Positions 24,785-37,940 of a DNA stretch of 64,000 bases are shown in pieces (within the stretch, counting starts at the first letter, position 1; each line of letters opens with the position of its first letter). The position numbers and the translations under genes are program-made. The notes under the pieces are model-generated. The model saw only the letters and a list, made by a program, of their open reading frames with translations, did no database searches and had not been told where the DNA came from. This DNA is from Cymbidium sinense (lineage: Eukaryota > Streptophyta > Magnoliopsida > Asparagales > Orchidaceae), in assembly GCA_021442155.1 (NCBI GenBank), contig CM038214.1:24577808-24641807 (forward strand). Direction: 5' to 3'.

Positions 24785-26980
24785 TTTTTCATTTTCTTTT
24801 CTTATCTTTTTCTTTTCTTTCCTTTATTTTCCTTTTTATTTTTGAACTTTGGCCAAGTTCACGAATACTTGTTGATTTTGAGGGAGCGTGTCGCATCCTC
24901 ATATATGGACCTCGTGAGTTATAAATGGCTGATCTTGACACAATATAATGCGATCCCACCTCTCATGAACTTCAATCGATCTGTAGGATGGAACTATATT
25001 GTTCTCATGTATCTATGGTCTCCCAAGCAAAGCATTGAAAGATGTATCCTAGTCTATAATGTGAAACTTGGCTTCGGTCTTCCAATCATCTATCTCCAAG
25101 GGAAACACTATGGAACCTAAGGCCTGTTGACCTCACCTTTGTAGTGATGATCAATCCTTCCCATCTTAGACTTAGGAGCCTTCTAGACACTAAGACCCCT
25201 AATCTTGAGACACTTCTAACAATTAGGTAAACACTTAACCTAATCCTAAAGACTTAGAAGTTAACCATATTAGGTTATGCCCAAGGATTAGATAATCCAC
25301 CACCCTACAACCCAAATCCAATCCATGTTCACCTTCAAACCAAACATCAATTTTAATTCAAACATCAAAATAAAATAAATCCAAACCAAAAAATTCCAAA
25401 ACCAAATGATTGAAGCCCAGATCAAATCCAAACTTGAAACCCTTCCTAAGCCATATGACCTATCCCATGGACTTAGCCAAATCTTAATCCAAATCAATCC
25501 AGCATCAATTGATTTTCTCATAATCAATTTATATCTTCAATCATCTTCCTAAATCTAAATCAAATCTACATTCAAATGATCAAAACTAAATCAAACTAAA
25601 TCAAATTAAATCAAAATTCTTCTAAGCCATAGGACCTATCCCATGGACTAGCCAAATCTTAATCCAAATCAAGTCAAACTCAATTGATTTTCTAAATCAA
25701 TCATATTTTCAATCATTTTCACAAATTTAAATGAAATATACATTTAAATCATCAAAACTAAATCAAACCAAATCAAAATCCAAACCTAAGCCACATGACC
25801 AAACTTTTTGTACTTAGCAAATTCCTTCATTCCAAAACCAAAATTCAATTGATTTTCACATGAATCAATCATACCTTCAATCATATTTGCAAATATAAAT
25901 GAAATCTACAATCATCAAGCCAAACCAAAATCAACCCAAGTTAAGCCCAACTTAACCCCTTTGACTTGAAATGTTCAAATGAACCAAAACCCATTTAAAG
26001 CAAAGCCAATTGCAATTAAATTTATATATCAATCTCAAATCCATAAATAAACTCAACTAAATCAAACTCAACCCAAAATCAACCCAACTAAACCCAATTT
26101 GTTTGACCCAAAGTGGCCAATTTGACCTATTTGAGCCAAGTTCTAATCCTACCAAAATTATATTAAACCAAGCCTATCAAAACCTCACGTCATGATTGTT
26201 GATCACCCTAGGTTGATCAATTGTCACAAATTGGGTCAAACCAAGTCAACCCCTTAACCCATATTAACCCAAACTAGCCAAATTGCAATCTAAGCCAAAT
26301 CCTTTGGAACCAATGATTCATACCAAATCAAAATCATTATTTGAATATGACTTGACCTTCAATTGAGTTAAACCAAACCCAATTGGCCCTCTTGACCCAA
26401 GTTGACCCAAATTGACTTGAAAGACCAAATTGGGTCAAATAAAAATATAAACTAAATTGCTTGCAACCAATGGCTAAAGTTCATTCCAAATTGATTGTTG
26501 AAGTTGACCAAAGCCATGATTGGACCCAATTGAACTAATTAGCCCCCAAATTGACCTAAAGGTTCAAGTTGGCCTAAATCATAACCAAATCTAAATTAAT
26601 TGAAACCAAAGCCTACAATCATCTTCAATTGGTCAACTAAACCCAAACCAACACCCAACCCAAGCCAATTTGGCCAATTTGGTCAAATTGGTCAACTTAA
26701 CCCATTTGACCTAAATGAATTCAAATGAGCCAAAATTAAATCTAAGACAAACTTAACCAAACCAATTGAACCAAAACATCCCAAATGATCATATGAACTT
26801 GACCCAACCCTTGGTTTAAACCAATTTTACCAATTGGTCAACTTGACCCAACCTAACCCAATTTGACCTAAATGAGTCAAATTGAGCCAAACCTAACCAA
26901 ATCAACTTCGATTGACTTGAAATTTGGGCTAACCCACTTTTGGCTCATTTCAAATCAAATCAAATCCAATGCCAAATTTG
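24785..26980. repeat. Segmental duplication, copy B
   Basis: Second copy of the 20290-22490 segment, bounded on the left by telomere-like DNA and on the right by other unique DNA. It carries a second protease end on the minus strand (about 24840-25130, where the CCAAGTTC, CTCATATATGGACC and TCTATCTCCAAGG words align with copy A) and the same AACCAAATC-rich non-coding DNA. Copy B lacks the RT and integrase part, so the break lies within the gypsy element. Confidence 0.88.
24840..25130 (-). pseudogene. Ty3/gypsy protease remnant, second copy
   Basis: It aligns base by base, with indels, to 20377-20655, including the segment that encodes the LGRPWIH region of copy A (here disturbed: the plus-strand word is ATCTATGGTCTCCCAAGCAA). 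The plus-strand 92-codon frame across it is a shadow. It has no coding potential on the minus strand. Confidence 0.72.
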
Positions 26981-27765
26981 GGCTAACCAACTATTGGCCG
27001 AACCCAATCCCACCTTGTGTTGGTGGATTATAAGCCCTAGTAATCTTATTAAATTTCAACTCAAAACATAAATAAATCTCCTCAACTTCAAAATTATAAA
27101 GCCCAACCATAGGATAGATTGGAATGCTCACTAGCTTCCTAGTATCATGAGCATTTCCTACTTATTTCGATTCCAAGAATAAGTCTTTGAACTTTCCAAT
27201 TGATTTTCCAAATACAACCAACTTTTGATACTAACCTTGAAAATTTTAGAGATGATAATTGTCTACTTTAATTGAGAGAGTATTCTTAAAAATTTCATTT
27301 CCTAAGATGTAATTAACTAAAGGCTTACCTCATAGGGAACTTAAGAACCTGTTTAATATAAACCCTACTTTATTCATCCATATAAATTAGGAAAAATCTC
27401 TATACATTCAAGACCCATCATGCCTTAGAGTCCTTATTACGTGATTAGTCCATTGTGGGTGATGCCTCTTCTTTCGAGGTTGTACATCATACCTCAATGT
27501 TGTACAATCACCTCAAAAAAGTACCCCCTATGATCTTCGTGGTGTCCCTCCCCCCACCACAAGGCCCTATCTCCTTGTTCATTGAATCCTCTCAACATAA
27601 TCCTTTCTTTTTGAAGTTTAGAGATGTTGATCCTCAAGTAAGGGTTCTTAGACCCATAATGTTGACGATAGACTTGGGTCAACCAACTCGATAGCCTATA
27701 TCTTCCAACATCCACTATAATGTAAAGAGGTTGTGCTTCTCCCGGAGCAAGTCTTCATCATCAAT
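26981..27765. other. Unique DNA, unidentified
   Basis: A balanced-composition segment between copy B and the next A-rich block. A 73-codon minus-strand frame (27494-27715) and a 79-codon plus-strand frame (27455-27694) overlap in opposite directions; neither shows a motif I recognise. On the minus strand the phrase near 27090 could be read as retroelement polyprotein debris, but I cannot support a domain call. Confidence 0.5.
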
Positions 27766-29405
27766 GTAACTAAATAAAACCTAAACAATAAACCTAAAAA
27801 TATAACCCAAAATAAATAAAAAATAAAACCTAAACCCTAAACTAGAAATAAACCTAAACCAAAAATAAAAATAAAATAAACAAACCTACACTAAAATAAA
27901 CTAAACTAAAATAAATAAAACCTAACCTAAACCAAAATTAAATAAAATAAAATAAACTAAAATAAACCTAAACCTAAACTAAAAAGTAAAACCTAAAAAT
28001 AAACCTAAAATAAAAACCTAAAACCTAAACCTAAAAAAATAAAATAGAAACCTAAACCTAAAAATAAAAAAATAAAACCTACACCTAAAAATAAAATAAA
28101 AATAAAACTAAACTAAAAAATAAACCTAAACCTAAACCTAAACCTAAAAAATAAACTAAAATAAAAACCTAAACTAAAATAAATAAACCTAAAATAAATA
28201 AACAAACTAAGTAAAAATAAAAATAAACCTAAATAAAAAAAATAAAATAAACTAAAATGAATAAAAATTAAACTAAATAAATCGAAAGCTATGAGTTTAC
28301 TTAAACTAAAAAATAAATAATAAAAAAAATAAAACAAAATAAAATAAAAGATGAAAAAATAAAACCTAAACTAAACCCTAAACTAACCCTAAACCCTAAA
28401 CCAACAATCCTAAACACTAAACCCTAAACCCTAAACCCTAAACCCTAAACCCTAAACCCTAAACCCTAAACCCTAAACCCTAAACATTAAACCCTTAACC
28501 TTAAATCATAAACCCTAACCCTAAACCCTAAACCCTAAACCCTAAACCTTAAAACCCTAAACACTAAACCCTAAACCATTAACCTTAAACCCTAAAAACC
28601 TGAAAGCCTAAACCTAAACTAAATAAAACCAAAAAATAAAATAAATAAATAAACCAAAATCTAAATAAAATAAAATGAATTAAATTAAATTAAAACCTAA
28701 ACCTAAACCTAAAAATAAAATAAAATAAACTAATAAAAATAAACTAAAATAAAATAAATAAAAACCTAAACTAAACTAAAAAATAAAATAAACCTAAGAA
28801 CAAAAAGCCTAAATATAATAAAATCTAAACATAATATAAAAATAACATAAACTTAAAATAAACCTAAAATAAAAAAAATAAAAACTAAATAAAAACCTAT
28901 ACCAATAAAATAAACCTAAAAATAAAACTTAAAAATAATTAAAAAATAAAACAAAACCCAACAAAAAAAAATACTTAAACCTAAAATAAAAAGTAAATTA
29001 ACAAAATAAAATAAACCTAAACCTAAACTAAAATAAACTAAACCAAAATAAAAAAAAAACTGAACATAAACCTAAACTAAACTAAACCAAAACCATAAAC
29101 TAAAAAAACTAAAATAAACTAAAAATAAACATAAAATAAAAACCTAAAACCTAAACCCAAAAAAAAAATAAAATAAAACTAGACCAAAACTAAAAAAAAA
29201 ACCTAAAACTAAAAAAAATAAAATAAAATAAAACTAACTAAAAATAAACCTAAACCTAAAAATAAACTAAAATAAAAAACCTAAACTAAAATAAGTAAAC
29301 CTAAAATAAATAAACTAAACTAAATAAAAAAATAAACATAAATAAATAGAAAAAATAAAATAAACTAAAATAAATAAAAATAAAATTAAATAAACTAAAT
29401 AAACA
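27766..29405. repeat. A-rich and telomere-like satellite
   Basis: A-rich words occupy about 27766-28280, a divergent box 28280-28305 (CTATGAGTTTACTTAAACT), mixed A-rich 28306-28360, telomere-like 28361-28600 (including a run of nine to ten near-perfect CCCTAAA units near 28420-28490), and A-rich 28601-29405. No gene is seen. Confidence 0.88.
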
Positions 29406-29453
29406 AAAGAAGAAATGTTGAATCTGAATTTGTTCTATGTTTAAAAAAAAAAA
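29406..29453 (+). pseudogene. GRP 3'-UTR fragment, copy 6 (tail only)
   Basis: AAAGAAGAAATGTTGAATCT, then GAATTTGTTCTATGTTTAAA and an A-run. These 48 bases of the GRP 3' end sit between an A-rich block and telomere-like words, with no coding part. The tail alone survives, as in copy 5. Confidence 0.78.
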
Positions 29454-32400
29454 TCCTAAACCTTAAACCTAATCCCTAAACCCTAAACCCTAAACCCTAA
29501 ACCATAAACCCGAAATCCTAAAACCCTAAACACTAAACCCCAAACCCGAACCCTAAGCTCAAAAACCTAAACCCTAAACCTAAACCCAAAACCTAAACCC
29601 TAACTAAACCCTAAACCTAAACCCTAAACTAACCCCAAACCTAAACCCTAAACTAACTCTAAACTAATAAAATAAATAAATGTAAATTTAAAATAAAATA
29701 TTATAAAAAATATAATAAATAAAATAAAAAAAAACCTAAACTAAAAAAAGAAAATAAAATAAAATAAAAAAGACTAAAATAAAATAAATAAAACCTAATC
29801 TAAACTAAAAAAATAAAAACCTAAAATAATAAAACTAAACCTAAAATAAAATAAATAAACATAAATAAAAAAAATAAAATAAATAAAACTTAAACCTAAA
29901 TAAATAATCTAAAATAAACCTAAAATAAATAATAAATAAACCTAAACCCTAAACTAAAAAAAACCTAAACCTAAAATAAAATAAAATAAACCTAAACCTA
30001 AATAAAAAAATTAAATAAACTAAAATAAATAAACCTAAACCTAAACTAAAATAAACTAAACCTAAACCTAAACTAAAAAATAAAACCTAAAATAAACCTA
30101 AAATAAAACCTAAACCCTAAAAAATAAAATAAAACCTAAACTAAACCTAAAAAATAAACAATAAACCTAAACCTAAAAAATAAAATAAAATAAACTAAAC
30201 TAAAAATAAACATAAACCTAAACCTAAACGAAAAAATAAACTAAAATAAAAAAAACTAAACTAAATAAACCAAACTAAATAAAATAAAAAATAAACCTAA
30301 ATCAAAATAATAAAATAAAATAAACTAAAATAAATAAATAAATAAAATAAATACCTAACCTAAAAAAAAAAAATAAAAAAATAAAAAAAATAAAAAAGAA
30401 AACCTAACCTAAACCATAAACCTAAACTAATCTAAACCCAAACTAAATAACCCTAAACCAAACCAAACCCTAAAACTAAACCCTAAACCCTAATCCCAAA
30501 ACCCTAAAATCTACAATCCTAAACCCATAACCCTAAAACCCAAACCCTAAACCCTAAGCCATAAACCAAAAACTCTAAACCCTAAACCTTAAGACCTAAA
30601 TCCTAAACCCTGAAACCTAAACCCTAAACTCTAAAAACATAAAAACCTAAACCTAAACTAAATAAAACCTAAAAATAAAATAAATTAAAAAACATAAACC
30701 TAAATAACATAATAATTTAATAAAAATCAAAACTAAAACCTAACCTAAACCTAAAAATAAAATAAAAAATAAAAACTAAAAAAATAAATAAAACTAACTA
30801 AACTAAAAAAAATAAAATAAATGTAAAATAAAACTAAATGTAAATTAAAATAAAATAAAAATAAAATAAAATAAAATAAACCTAAAAATAAATAAAATAA
30901 AACCTAAACCCTAAACTAAAAAAAACCTAAACCTAAAATAAAAAAATAAAATAAACTTAAACCTAAACTAAAATAAATTAAACCTAGACCCAAACCTAAA
31001 ATAAACTAAATCTAAACCCTAAACTAAATAAAATAAAATAAACTAAAAATAAACCTAAACCTAAACTAAAAAATAAAACCTAAAATAAAAACCTTAAAAA
31101 AACCTAAACCTAAACCTAAAAATAAAAAATAAAACTCAATCCTAAGAAATATAATAAAATAAAACTAAACTAAAAAAATAAAAGTAAACCTAAACTAAAA
31201 AAAAAAAAAGCTAAAATAAAAAAGCTAAACTAAAATAAATAAACAAGACTAAAAAAAATAAACCTAAATAAAAAGAAAAAATAAAATAAACTAAAATAAA
31301 TAAAAAATAAACTAAATAAACCTAAACCTACCAGTTTACTTGATTTAAATAAAAAAACAAACCTAAATAACTAAACCCAAAACCCTAAACCCTAAAATAC
31401 ACCTAAACCATAAACCCTAACCCTAAACCCTAAACCCTATAATCATAAACCCTAAAACACTAAACCCTAAACCTTAAACCATAAACCCTAAAATAAACTC
31501 TAAACCTACAACCAAAAACCCTAAACTCTAAACCCTAAAACCTTAAACCCTAAACCCTAAACCCTAAAACCCAAAACTCTAAACCTAACTAAAACCTACA
31601 ACTAAACCTAAACCTAAACCCTAAACCCTAAAATAAACCTAAACCCTAAACCTAAACCTAAACCTAAAACCCTAAATCTAAACCCTAAACCCTAAAAAAT
31701 CTAAAAACCCAAACACCAAAATCTAAACTAAATAAAACCTAAAAATAAAATAAATAAATAAACCTAAACCAAAAAAATAGAAAATAAAATAAAAACCTAA
31801 ACTAAAAGATAACCTAAACCTAAACCTAAACCTAAAAATAAAATAAAATAAAAAATAAAAACTAAAATAAAATAAATAAACTAAAAAAAAATAAAAAAAT
31901 CTAAAATAAAAAAAAAACCTAAATAAAATAAAAACTAAACAAAAAATAAAAATAAAATAAACCTAAAATAAAAAATAAAAACTAAATAAAACCTAAACCT
32001 AAAAATAAATAAAAAAATAAAACCTAAACCCTAAAAAAAACCTAAACATAAAATAAACTTAAAAATAAAATGAACTAAACTAAAATAAATTAAACCTAGA
32101 CCCAAACCTAAAATAAACTAAACCTAAACCCTAAACAAAATAAAATAAAATAAACCTAAACCTAAACCTAACTAAAAAATAAAACCTAAAACCTAAACCT
32201 AAAAATAAAATAAAAACCTAAACCTAAACATAAAAATAGAAGTAAAACCTAAACCTGGAAAATAAAATAAAAATAAAACTAAACTAAAAATAAAAAAGTA
32301 AACCTAAAAAACAAAAAAAAAATAAACCAAAATAAAAAAAAACTAAACTAAAATAAAAAAATAAACTAAATAAAAAAATAAATAAACAAAACTAAATAAA

Positions 32401-32753
32401 ATAAAAATAAACTAAATAAAACTAAAATAAAATAAAAAAATAAAAAAAATAAAAAAATCTAAACCTTACTTAATTAAAAAATAATAAACCCTAAATCTAA
32501 ATCCTAAACCTTAAACCCTAAACCCTAAACCTAAACCTACAACCTAAACAACAAACCCTAAACCTTAACCTAAATAAATCCTATAAGATAAACCTAAAAC
32601 CCTAAAACCTAAAACCCTAAACCCTAAACCTAAACCCTAAACCCTAAACCTAAACCCTAAACCCAAACCCTAAACCTAAACCTAAAATAATTAAATAAAC
32701 TAAAATAAACCTAAATCCAAAAAGCTAATAAACTATCTAAATGTAAACCCTTA
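29454..32753. repeat. Telomere-like and A-rich satellite
   Basis: Telomere-like blocks lie at about 29454-29660, 30400-30650, 31346-31700 and 32480-32690. A-rich blocks lie at about 29661-30400, 30651-31321 and 31701-32455. Boxes are near 31321-31345 (CTACCAGTTTACTTGATTT) and, reduced, 32459-32476. A decayed linker precedes GRP copy 7 from about 32687. No gene is seen. Confidence 0.87.
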
Positions 32754-33180
32754 GAATAGAACCTTGATAACAGAACATCACCTCAACCATGCCTAGATCT
32801 CGTGAGGTGGAGGAGGTGGCTATCATGATAGTGGGATGGACGCATCGGTGGACATGGATGTGGTGGTCAAAGCAAGGTGGTTATGGATGCGACGATGAAG
32901 GTTATAAAATGTGGTGGAGGGAGAGATCGAGATATGATGGAGGATCCCGCTACTCGAGAGGTCTATGATGGGAACTGGAGAACCAAGAATGATGATCGAT
33001 CTACTGCTATGGAATTATGTCTTTATAAGAGAGTTCTAGTTATCTGGTTTTATTTGCTCTATTTGTGCTCATTTTTGATCTATGTCATCACTTGTGTCAT
33101 AGGAAACTTGGTGTGTTACTTGGTTGATGAAATCAAAAAGATGAAATGTTGAATCTGAATTTATTCTCTGTTAAAAAAAA
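32754..33180 (+). pseudogene. Glycine-rich RNA-binding protein 3' fragment, copy 7
   Basis: Heavily shortened by many one- to three-base deletions: GAACATCACCTCAACCATGC replaces the longer family form. A 91-codon frame from 32877 covers the tail out of phase and runs into the UTR. The ancestral DGNW end is still readable (GATGGGAACTGGAGAACC), so the Trp codon is intact here. The 3' end is TTTATTCTCTGTTAAAAAAA. Confidence 0.82.
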
Positions 33181-33670
33181 CCAAAACCCTAAACCCTAAA
33201 CTTAAACTTGAACCATAAACTAAAACATAAACCCTAAACCCCAAAAACCCTAAACCCTAAATCCTAAACCCTAAAATGAAAACCCCAAACCCTAAACCCT
33301 AAACCCCCAAAAAAAAAATCCTAAACCTTACCCTAAATCCTAAACCCTAAACCTTAAAGGCTAAACCCTAAAACTAACCCTAAACCATAAACCCCAAACC
33401 TTCAACCCTAAACCCTAAACCCTAAACACTAAAACCTAAAAAACCCTAAACCCTAAGCCTTAAACCCTAACCCTAAACCTTAAATCCTAAAACCATAAAC
33501 CCGAAACCCTAAATTAACCATTGACCCTAAACCATAAAAACCCAAAACCCTAAAGCTTAAATCCTAAATCTTAAACCCTAAACCCTAACATAACCCAATA
33601 CCTAAACCCTAAACTTTAAACCCTAAACCCTAAACCCTAAACCATAAACCCTAAACCCTAAACCTAACCC
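33181..33670. repeat. Telomere-like block between GRP copies 7 and 8
   Basis: CCCTAAA-type words only; no A-rich block and no box. The short spacing (992 bp from copy 7 start to copy 8 start) shows that the unit can propagate without the A-rich part. Confidence 0.87.
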
Positions 33671-33745
33671 TAAAGTAACTTAATAAATTAAAAAATAAAC
33701 CAAAATCCTAAAACCTAATAAAACTAAACCTAAACTTAAACCCTA
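33671..33745 (+). repeat. Linker repeat upstream of GRP copy 8
   Basis: AAAGTAACTTAATAAATTAA, then AAAATAAACC and CTAATAAAACTAAACC, ending CCCTAG at the GRP start. It is a clear example of the linker that precedes most copies. Confidence 0.78.
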
Positions 33746-34222
33746 GAATGGGAAAAACCTTGATGGCAGGAACATCATTGTCAACCAAGCTCAGTCTAGA
33801 TCTTGTGCTGGAGGTGAAGGCAGGCGGTTATCGCATGGTGGGGATCAAGGTACTGGATATGGAAGTGGTGGTAAATTGGTGGTTATGGAGGGAGGAGCAA
33901 GGTTACAACAATGATGGTGGCGGAGGGAGAGATCAGGGATATCATGGTGGATCCTACTACTCGAGAGGCCGAGGTGGTTCTGATGGGAACTAAAGAAATT
34001 GCAGAACGATCGATCCGATCTGCTACTTATGGAACTGTGTCCTTATAGTAGAGATGGTTCTAGCTATCTAGGGTTTTTGATTTGCTCTATGTGTGCTCAT
34101 TTTTTATCCATTTTTGATCTATGTCATCGCTTATGTCTTAAAAAAAACTAAGTGTGTTACTTGGTTGATGAAATAAAAAAAAGAAATGTTGAATTAGAAT
34201 TTGTTCTCTGTTAAAAAAAAAA
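33746..34222 (+). pseudogene. Glycine-rich RNA-binding protein 3' fragment, copy 8
   Basis: From 33747 the family frame is NGKNLDGRNIIVNQAQSRS, which covers the complete end of the RRM and the start of the tail, then HGGDQGTGYGSGGK before a one-base loss. Later, YYSRGRGGSDGN can be read in another frame and the Trp codon is TAA. It has the longest intact RRM-end of any copy. The 81-codon frame at 33748 is one base out of phase at its start and reaches the Gly-rich tail by a compensating shift. Confidence 0.85.
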
Positions 34223-35070
34223 CTAAAAACCCTGAACCTTAAACTAAAATATGAACCCTAAACCTAAAACCTAAACCCTAAACCCTAAACCTAAACCCTA
34301 AATCCTAAACCCTAAACTTAAACTAACCCAAACTTAAACCCACAAAAAAAGCCTAAGCTCAAAAAAATAAACTAAAACCCTAAACTAAACCTAAACTAAA
34401 CCTAAACTAAACTTATAACCTAAAACCTAAAACAAAAAAACCTAAAACCCTAAACTATAAACCCTAAACCTAAACTAAACCTAAACTAACCTAACTAAAC
34501 CATAAACCTAAACCTCCTAACTCCTAAACTAAACCTAAACTAAACACTAAACCCTAAACCTAAAACTAAACCCTAAAAACCTAAACCCTAAACTAACCCT
34601 AAACCCTAAGCAAACCCTAAACTATAAACTCTAAATCGTAATCCCTAAGGCCTAAACACGTAACCCTAACCCTAAACCTTAAACTATAAAACCCTAATCC
34701 CTAAAACCCTAAACCCTAAACTCAAAATGCTAAACCCTAAATCCTAAACCCTAAAACCCTAAAAACCTAAACCTAAAGTAAAAAAAACCTAAAAATAAAA
34801 TAAATAAAAAAACTTAAACCTAAATAAAATAAAAAAATAAAATAAACTCTAAATCCATAAACTTTAAATCCTAAACCTAAACCTAAACCCTAAACCCTAA
34901 ACCCTAAATCCTAAACCCTAAACACTTAACCTAAACCCTAAACCCTAAAAGCATAAATCCTAAAACCCTAAAATCTAAACCCTAAACCCTAAACCTTAAA
35001 CCCTAAACTTAAAACCCTAAACCCTAACTCTAAATTGTAAACCCTAAACTCCAAACCATAAACATAACCA
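34223..35070. repeat. Telomere-like satellite with a short A-rich insert
   Basis: CCCTAAA-type words with AACCTAAACT variants; a short A-rich stretch at about 34781-34850. No box and no gene. Confidence 0.87.
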
Positions 35071-35146
35071 TAAAGTAACTAAATAAATTAAAAAATAAAC
35101 CTAAACCCTAAAACCTACTAAAACTAAACTTAAACCTAAACCCTAA
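35071..35146 (+). repeat. Linker repeat upstream of GRP copy 9
   Basis: TAAAGTAACTAAATAAATTA, then AAAAATAAACCTAAACCC, ending CCCTAA at the GRP start. It is nearly identical to the linkers of copies 1, 2, 8, 12 and 13. Confidence 0.78.
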
Positions 35147-35592
35147 GAATGGGTAGAACCTTGACAGCAGGAACATCACCCAAGGTGCTCACTCTAGATC
35201 TCTAATGGAGGTGAAGGCAGGCAATGGTGATGCAGGTGGTGGGGATCTGAGGGTGGATATGGAGGTATGGTGGAACAATGGTGGTTATAGACGGAAGACA
35301 AATAAAGGTGTGGTGGAGGGAAAGATCGAGGATATGATGGTGGATCCCACTACTCAGAGGCTGGCTATGATGGGAATTGGAAATTGAAGAATGGCGATCC
35401 ACTGCTACTTATGGAACTATCTTTATAGATAATTCTAGTTATCTAGGGTTTTAGATTTGTTCTAAGCATGTTCATTTTTTGTCCATTTTGATCTATATCG
35501 TCACTTGTGCCTTAGAAAACTTTGTATGTTACTTGGTTAATGAAATGAAAAAGAAGAAATGTTGAATCTAAAATTATTCTCTGTTAAAAAAA
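35147..35592 (+). pseudogene. Glycine-rich RNA-binding protein 3' fragment, copy 9
   Basis: The family frame reads NG-stop-NLDSRNITQGAHSRSL from 35148; the Gln codon CAG is TAG, as in copy 4. The Gly-rich part is shifted. The terminal Trp codon is intact (GGGAATTGGAAATTGA). The 3' UTR keeps GGTTTTAGATTTGTTCTA and ends ATTCTCTGTTAAAAAAA. Confidence 0.82.
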
Positions 35593-37415
35593 CCCTAACC
35601 TAAAACTCAAACCCTCAACTTAAAACTAAACCCTAAACCCTAAACCATAAAAAACCCTAAACCCTAAACCCTAAGCCCTAAACCCTAAAACCAAATCTTA
35701 AACCTTAAAACCTAAACCCTAAACCCTAAACCATAAACCCAAATAAAAAGAAAACCCTAAACCCTAAACCCTAAAATGCTAAAAACCTAAACCTAAAAAT
35801 AAAATAAATAAAAAAACCTACAGCAAAATAAATAAAATAAAATCCTAAACCTAAACCTAAACCTAAACTTAAACCTAAACTTAAAAAGAAAATAAAATAA
35901 AAAATAATAACTAAACTAAAAAAAAATAAATAAATTCCTGACCTAAACTAAAAAATAAAAAACCTAAATAAAATAAAAACTAAACTTAAAATAACAATAA
36001 AAGATAATAAAAATAAAAAACTTAATTGTAAAAATAAAACCTAAAAATAAAAAAAAAAATTAAACCCTAAACTAAAAAATAAAAACTAAACCTGAAATGA
36101 AAAATAAAATAAACCTAAACCTAAACTAAAATAAATAAAACCTAAACCTAAACCTAAAATAAATTAAAAGTAAACCTAAACATAAACTAAATAAAATAAA
36201 ATAAACTAAAAATCAACCTAAACCTAAACTAAAAAATAAAACCTAAAAATAAACCTAAAATAAAAACCTAAAACCTAAACCTAAAAAAAATAAATAGAAA
36301 CCTAAACCTAAACCTAAAAATAAAAAATAAAAATTAATTCTAAAAAAATAAAATAAAAGCAAAACTCAACTAAAAAATAAACATAAAAAAACCTAAACTA
36401 AAAACAATAAACTTAAAATAAATAAACTAAATTAAATAAAAATATAAAATAAACCTAAATAAAAATATAAAATAAAATAAACTAAAATAAATAAAAAATA
36501 AATTAAATAAACTTAAACCTATAGGTTTACTTAATTTTTTTTTAAAAAAAACCACAAACACTAAATCCTAAACCCTAAACCCTAAACCCTATACTTAAAA
36601 AAATAAACCCTAACCTTAAACCGTAAACCCTAAACCTAAAGCAAAACCCTATAACTTAAACCCTAAACTAAACCCTAAACTAAAAAACCTAAACCATAAA
36701 CCTAAATCTAAACCTAAAACTAAAACTTAAACCTTAAACCTAAAAAACCTTAAACCTAAACCCTACCCCTAAACCCTAAACCCTAAACCCTAAAACCTAA
36801 ACTAAACCCTAAACTAACCTACCTAAACCTTAAACCCCAAATACCCTAAATCCTAAACCTTAAACTTTAAACCCTAAACCCTAAACTAACCCTAAACACT
36901 AAGCAAACCCTAAACACTAAACCCTAAACCCCTAAGGCCTAAACACTAAACCATAAACCTAAACCTTAAACCCTAATCATAAACCCTAAATGCTAAAACC
37001 CTAAATCATAAAACCCTAAACATTAAACACTAAACCCTAAACCCTAAACCCTAAACCCCAAATCCTAAACTCTAAAAACAAAAAAACCTAAACCTAAACT
37101 AAATATAACCTTAAAATAAAATAAATAAATAAACTTAACCTATATAAAATAAACTCTAAACCCTAAACCATAAACTCCTAAAACCTAACCCTAAACCTAA
37201 ACCCTATAAGCATAAACCTAAAACCCTAAACTTAAACCTAGACCAAAACCTAAAACCTAAACTTAAACTAACCTAAACCCTAAACCCTTAACCTTCAACC
37301 TAAACCCTAAACTAACCCTAAACCCTAAGTAAACCCTAAACACTAAACCCTAAACCCTAAACCTAAGCCTAAACCCTAAACCTTAAACCCTAAACCCCAA
37401 ACCCTAATCCTAATG
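35593..37415. repeat. Telomere-like and A-rich satellite
   Basis: Telomere-like words occupy 35593-35780, A-rich words 35781-36513, the box 36513-36540 (CTATAGGTTTACTTAATTTT), telomere-like words 36545-37090, a short A-rich stretch to about 37150, then telomere-like words again. No gene is seen. Confidence 0.88.
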
Positions 37416-37492
37416 CTAAAGTAACTAAATAAATTTAAAAATAAACTTGAACCCTAAAACCTAATTAAACTAAAACTAAACCTAAACCCTAA
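37416..37492 (+). repeat. Linker repeat upstream of GRP copy 10
   Basis: CTAAAGTAACTAAATAAATT, then AAAAATAAACTTGAACCC, ending CCCTAA at the GRP start. Confidence 0.75.
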
Positions 37493-37940
37493 GAATGGGC
37501 AGAACCTTGAAACAAGAACATCCAACAAGGCTCACCTAGATCTGGTGGTGAAGGTGGAGGTGATTTTGCATTGTGGTGGGGGATCTGGAGGTCCTGGTGG
37601 ATATGAAAGTTGTGGTCAGAGCATTGGTGGTTATGGAGGCGGGAGGAGCAATGGAGGTTACAGTCGTGGTGGCGAGGAGAGATATATATAATGGTGGATA
37701 CCGCCTCTAGAGCCTTTGGTGGTTTTGATGGGAACCGGAGAAAGAAGAAAATCCGATCTGCCACTTAAACTATGTCTTTATTAGAGATATTTAGTTATGT
37801 AGGTTTTGATTTGCTCTATGTCATTTTTTATCCATTTTTGATCTATGTCATTGCTTGTGTCTTAGAAAACTTAGTGTGTTAGTTGGTTTAAGAAATGAAA
37901 AAAAAATGTTGAATCTTAATTTATTCTCTGTTAAAAAAAA
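37493..37940 (+). pseudogene. Glycine-rich RNA-binding protein 3' fragment, copy 10
   Basis: NGQNLE reads from 37494, then a deletion removes the DGRNIT region. The Gly-rich tail is recognisable at the DNA level (GGTGGTTATGGAGGCGGGAG). The end is GGGAACCGGAGAAAG: the Trp codon has changed but is not a stop. The minus-strand 91-codon frame here is a shadow. The 3' UTR ends TTATTCTCTGTTAAAAAAAA. Confidence 0.82.
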
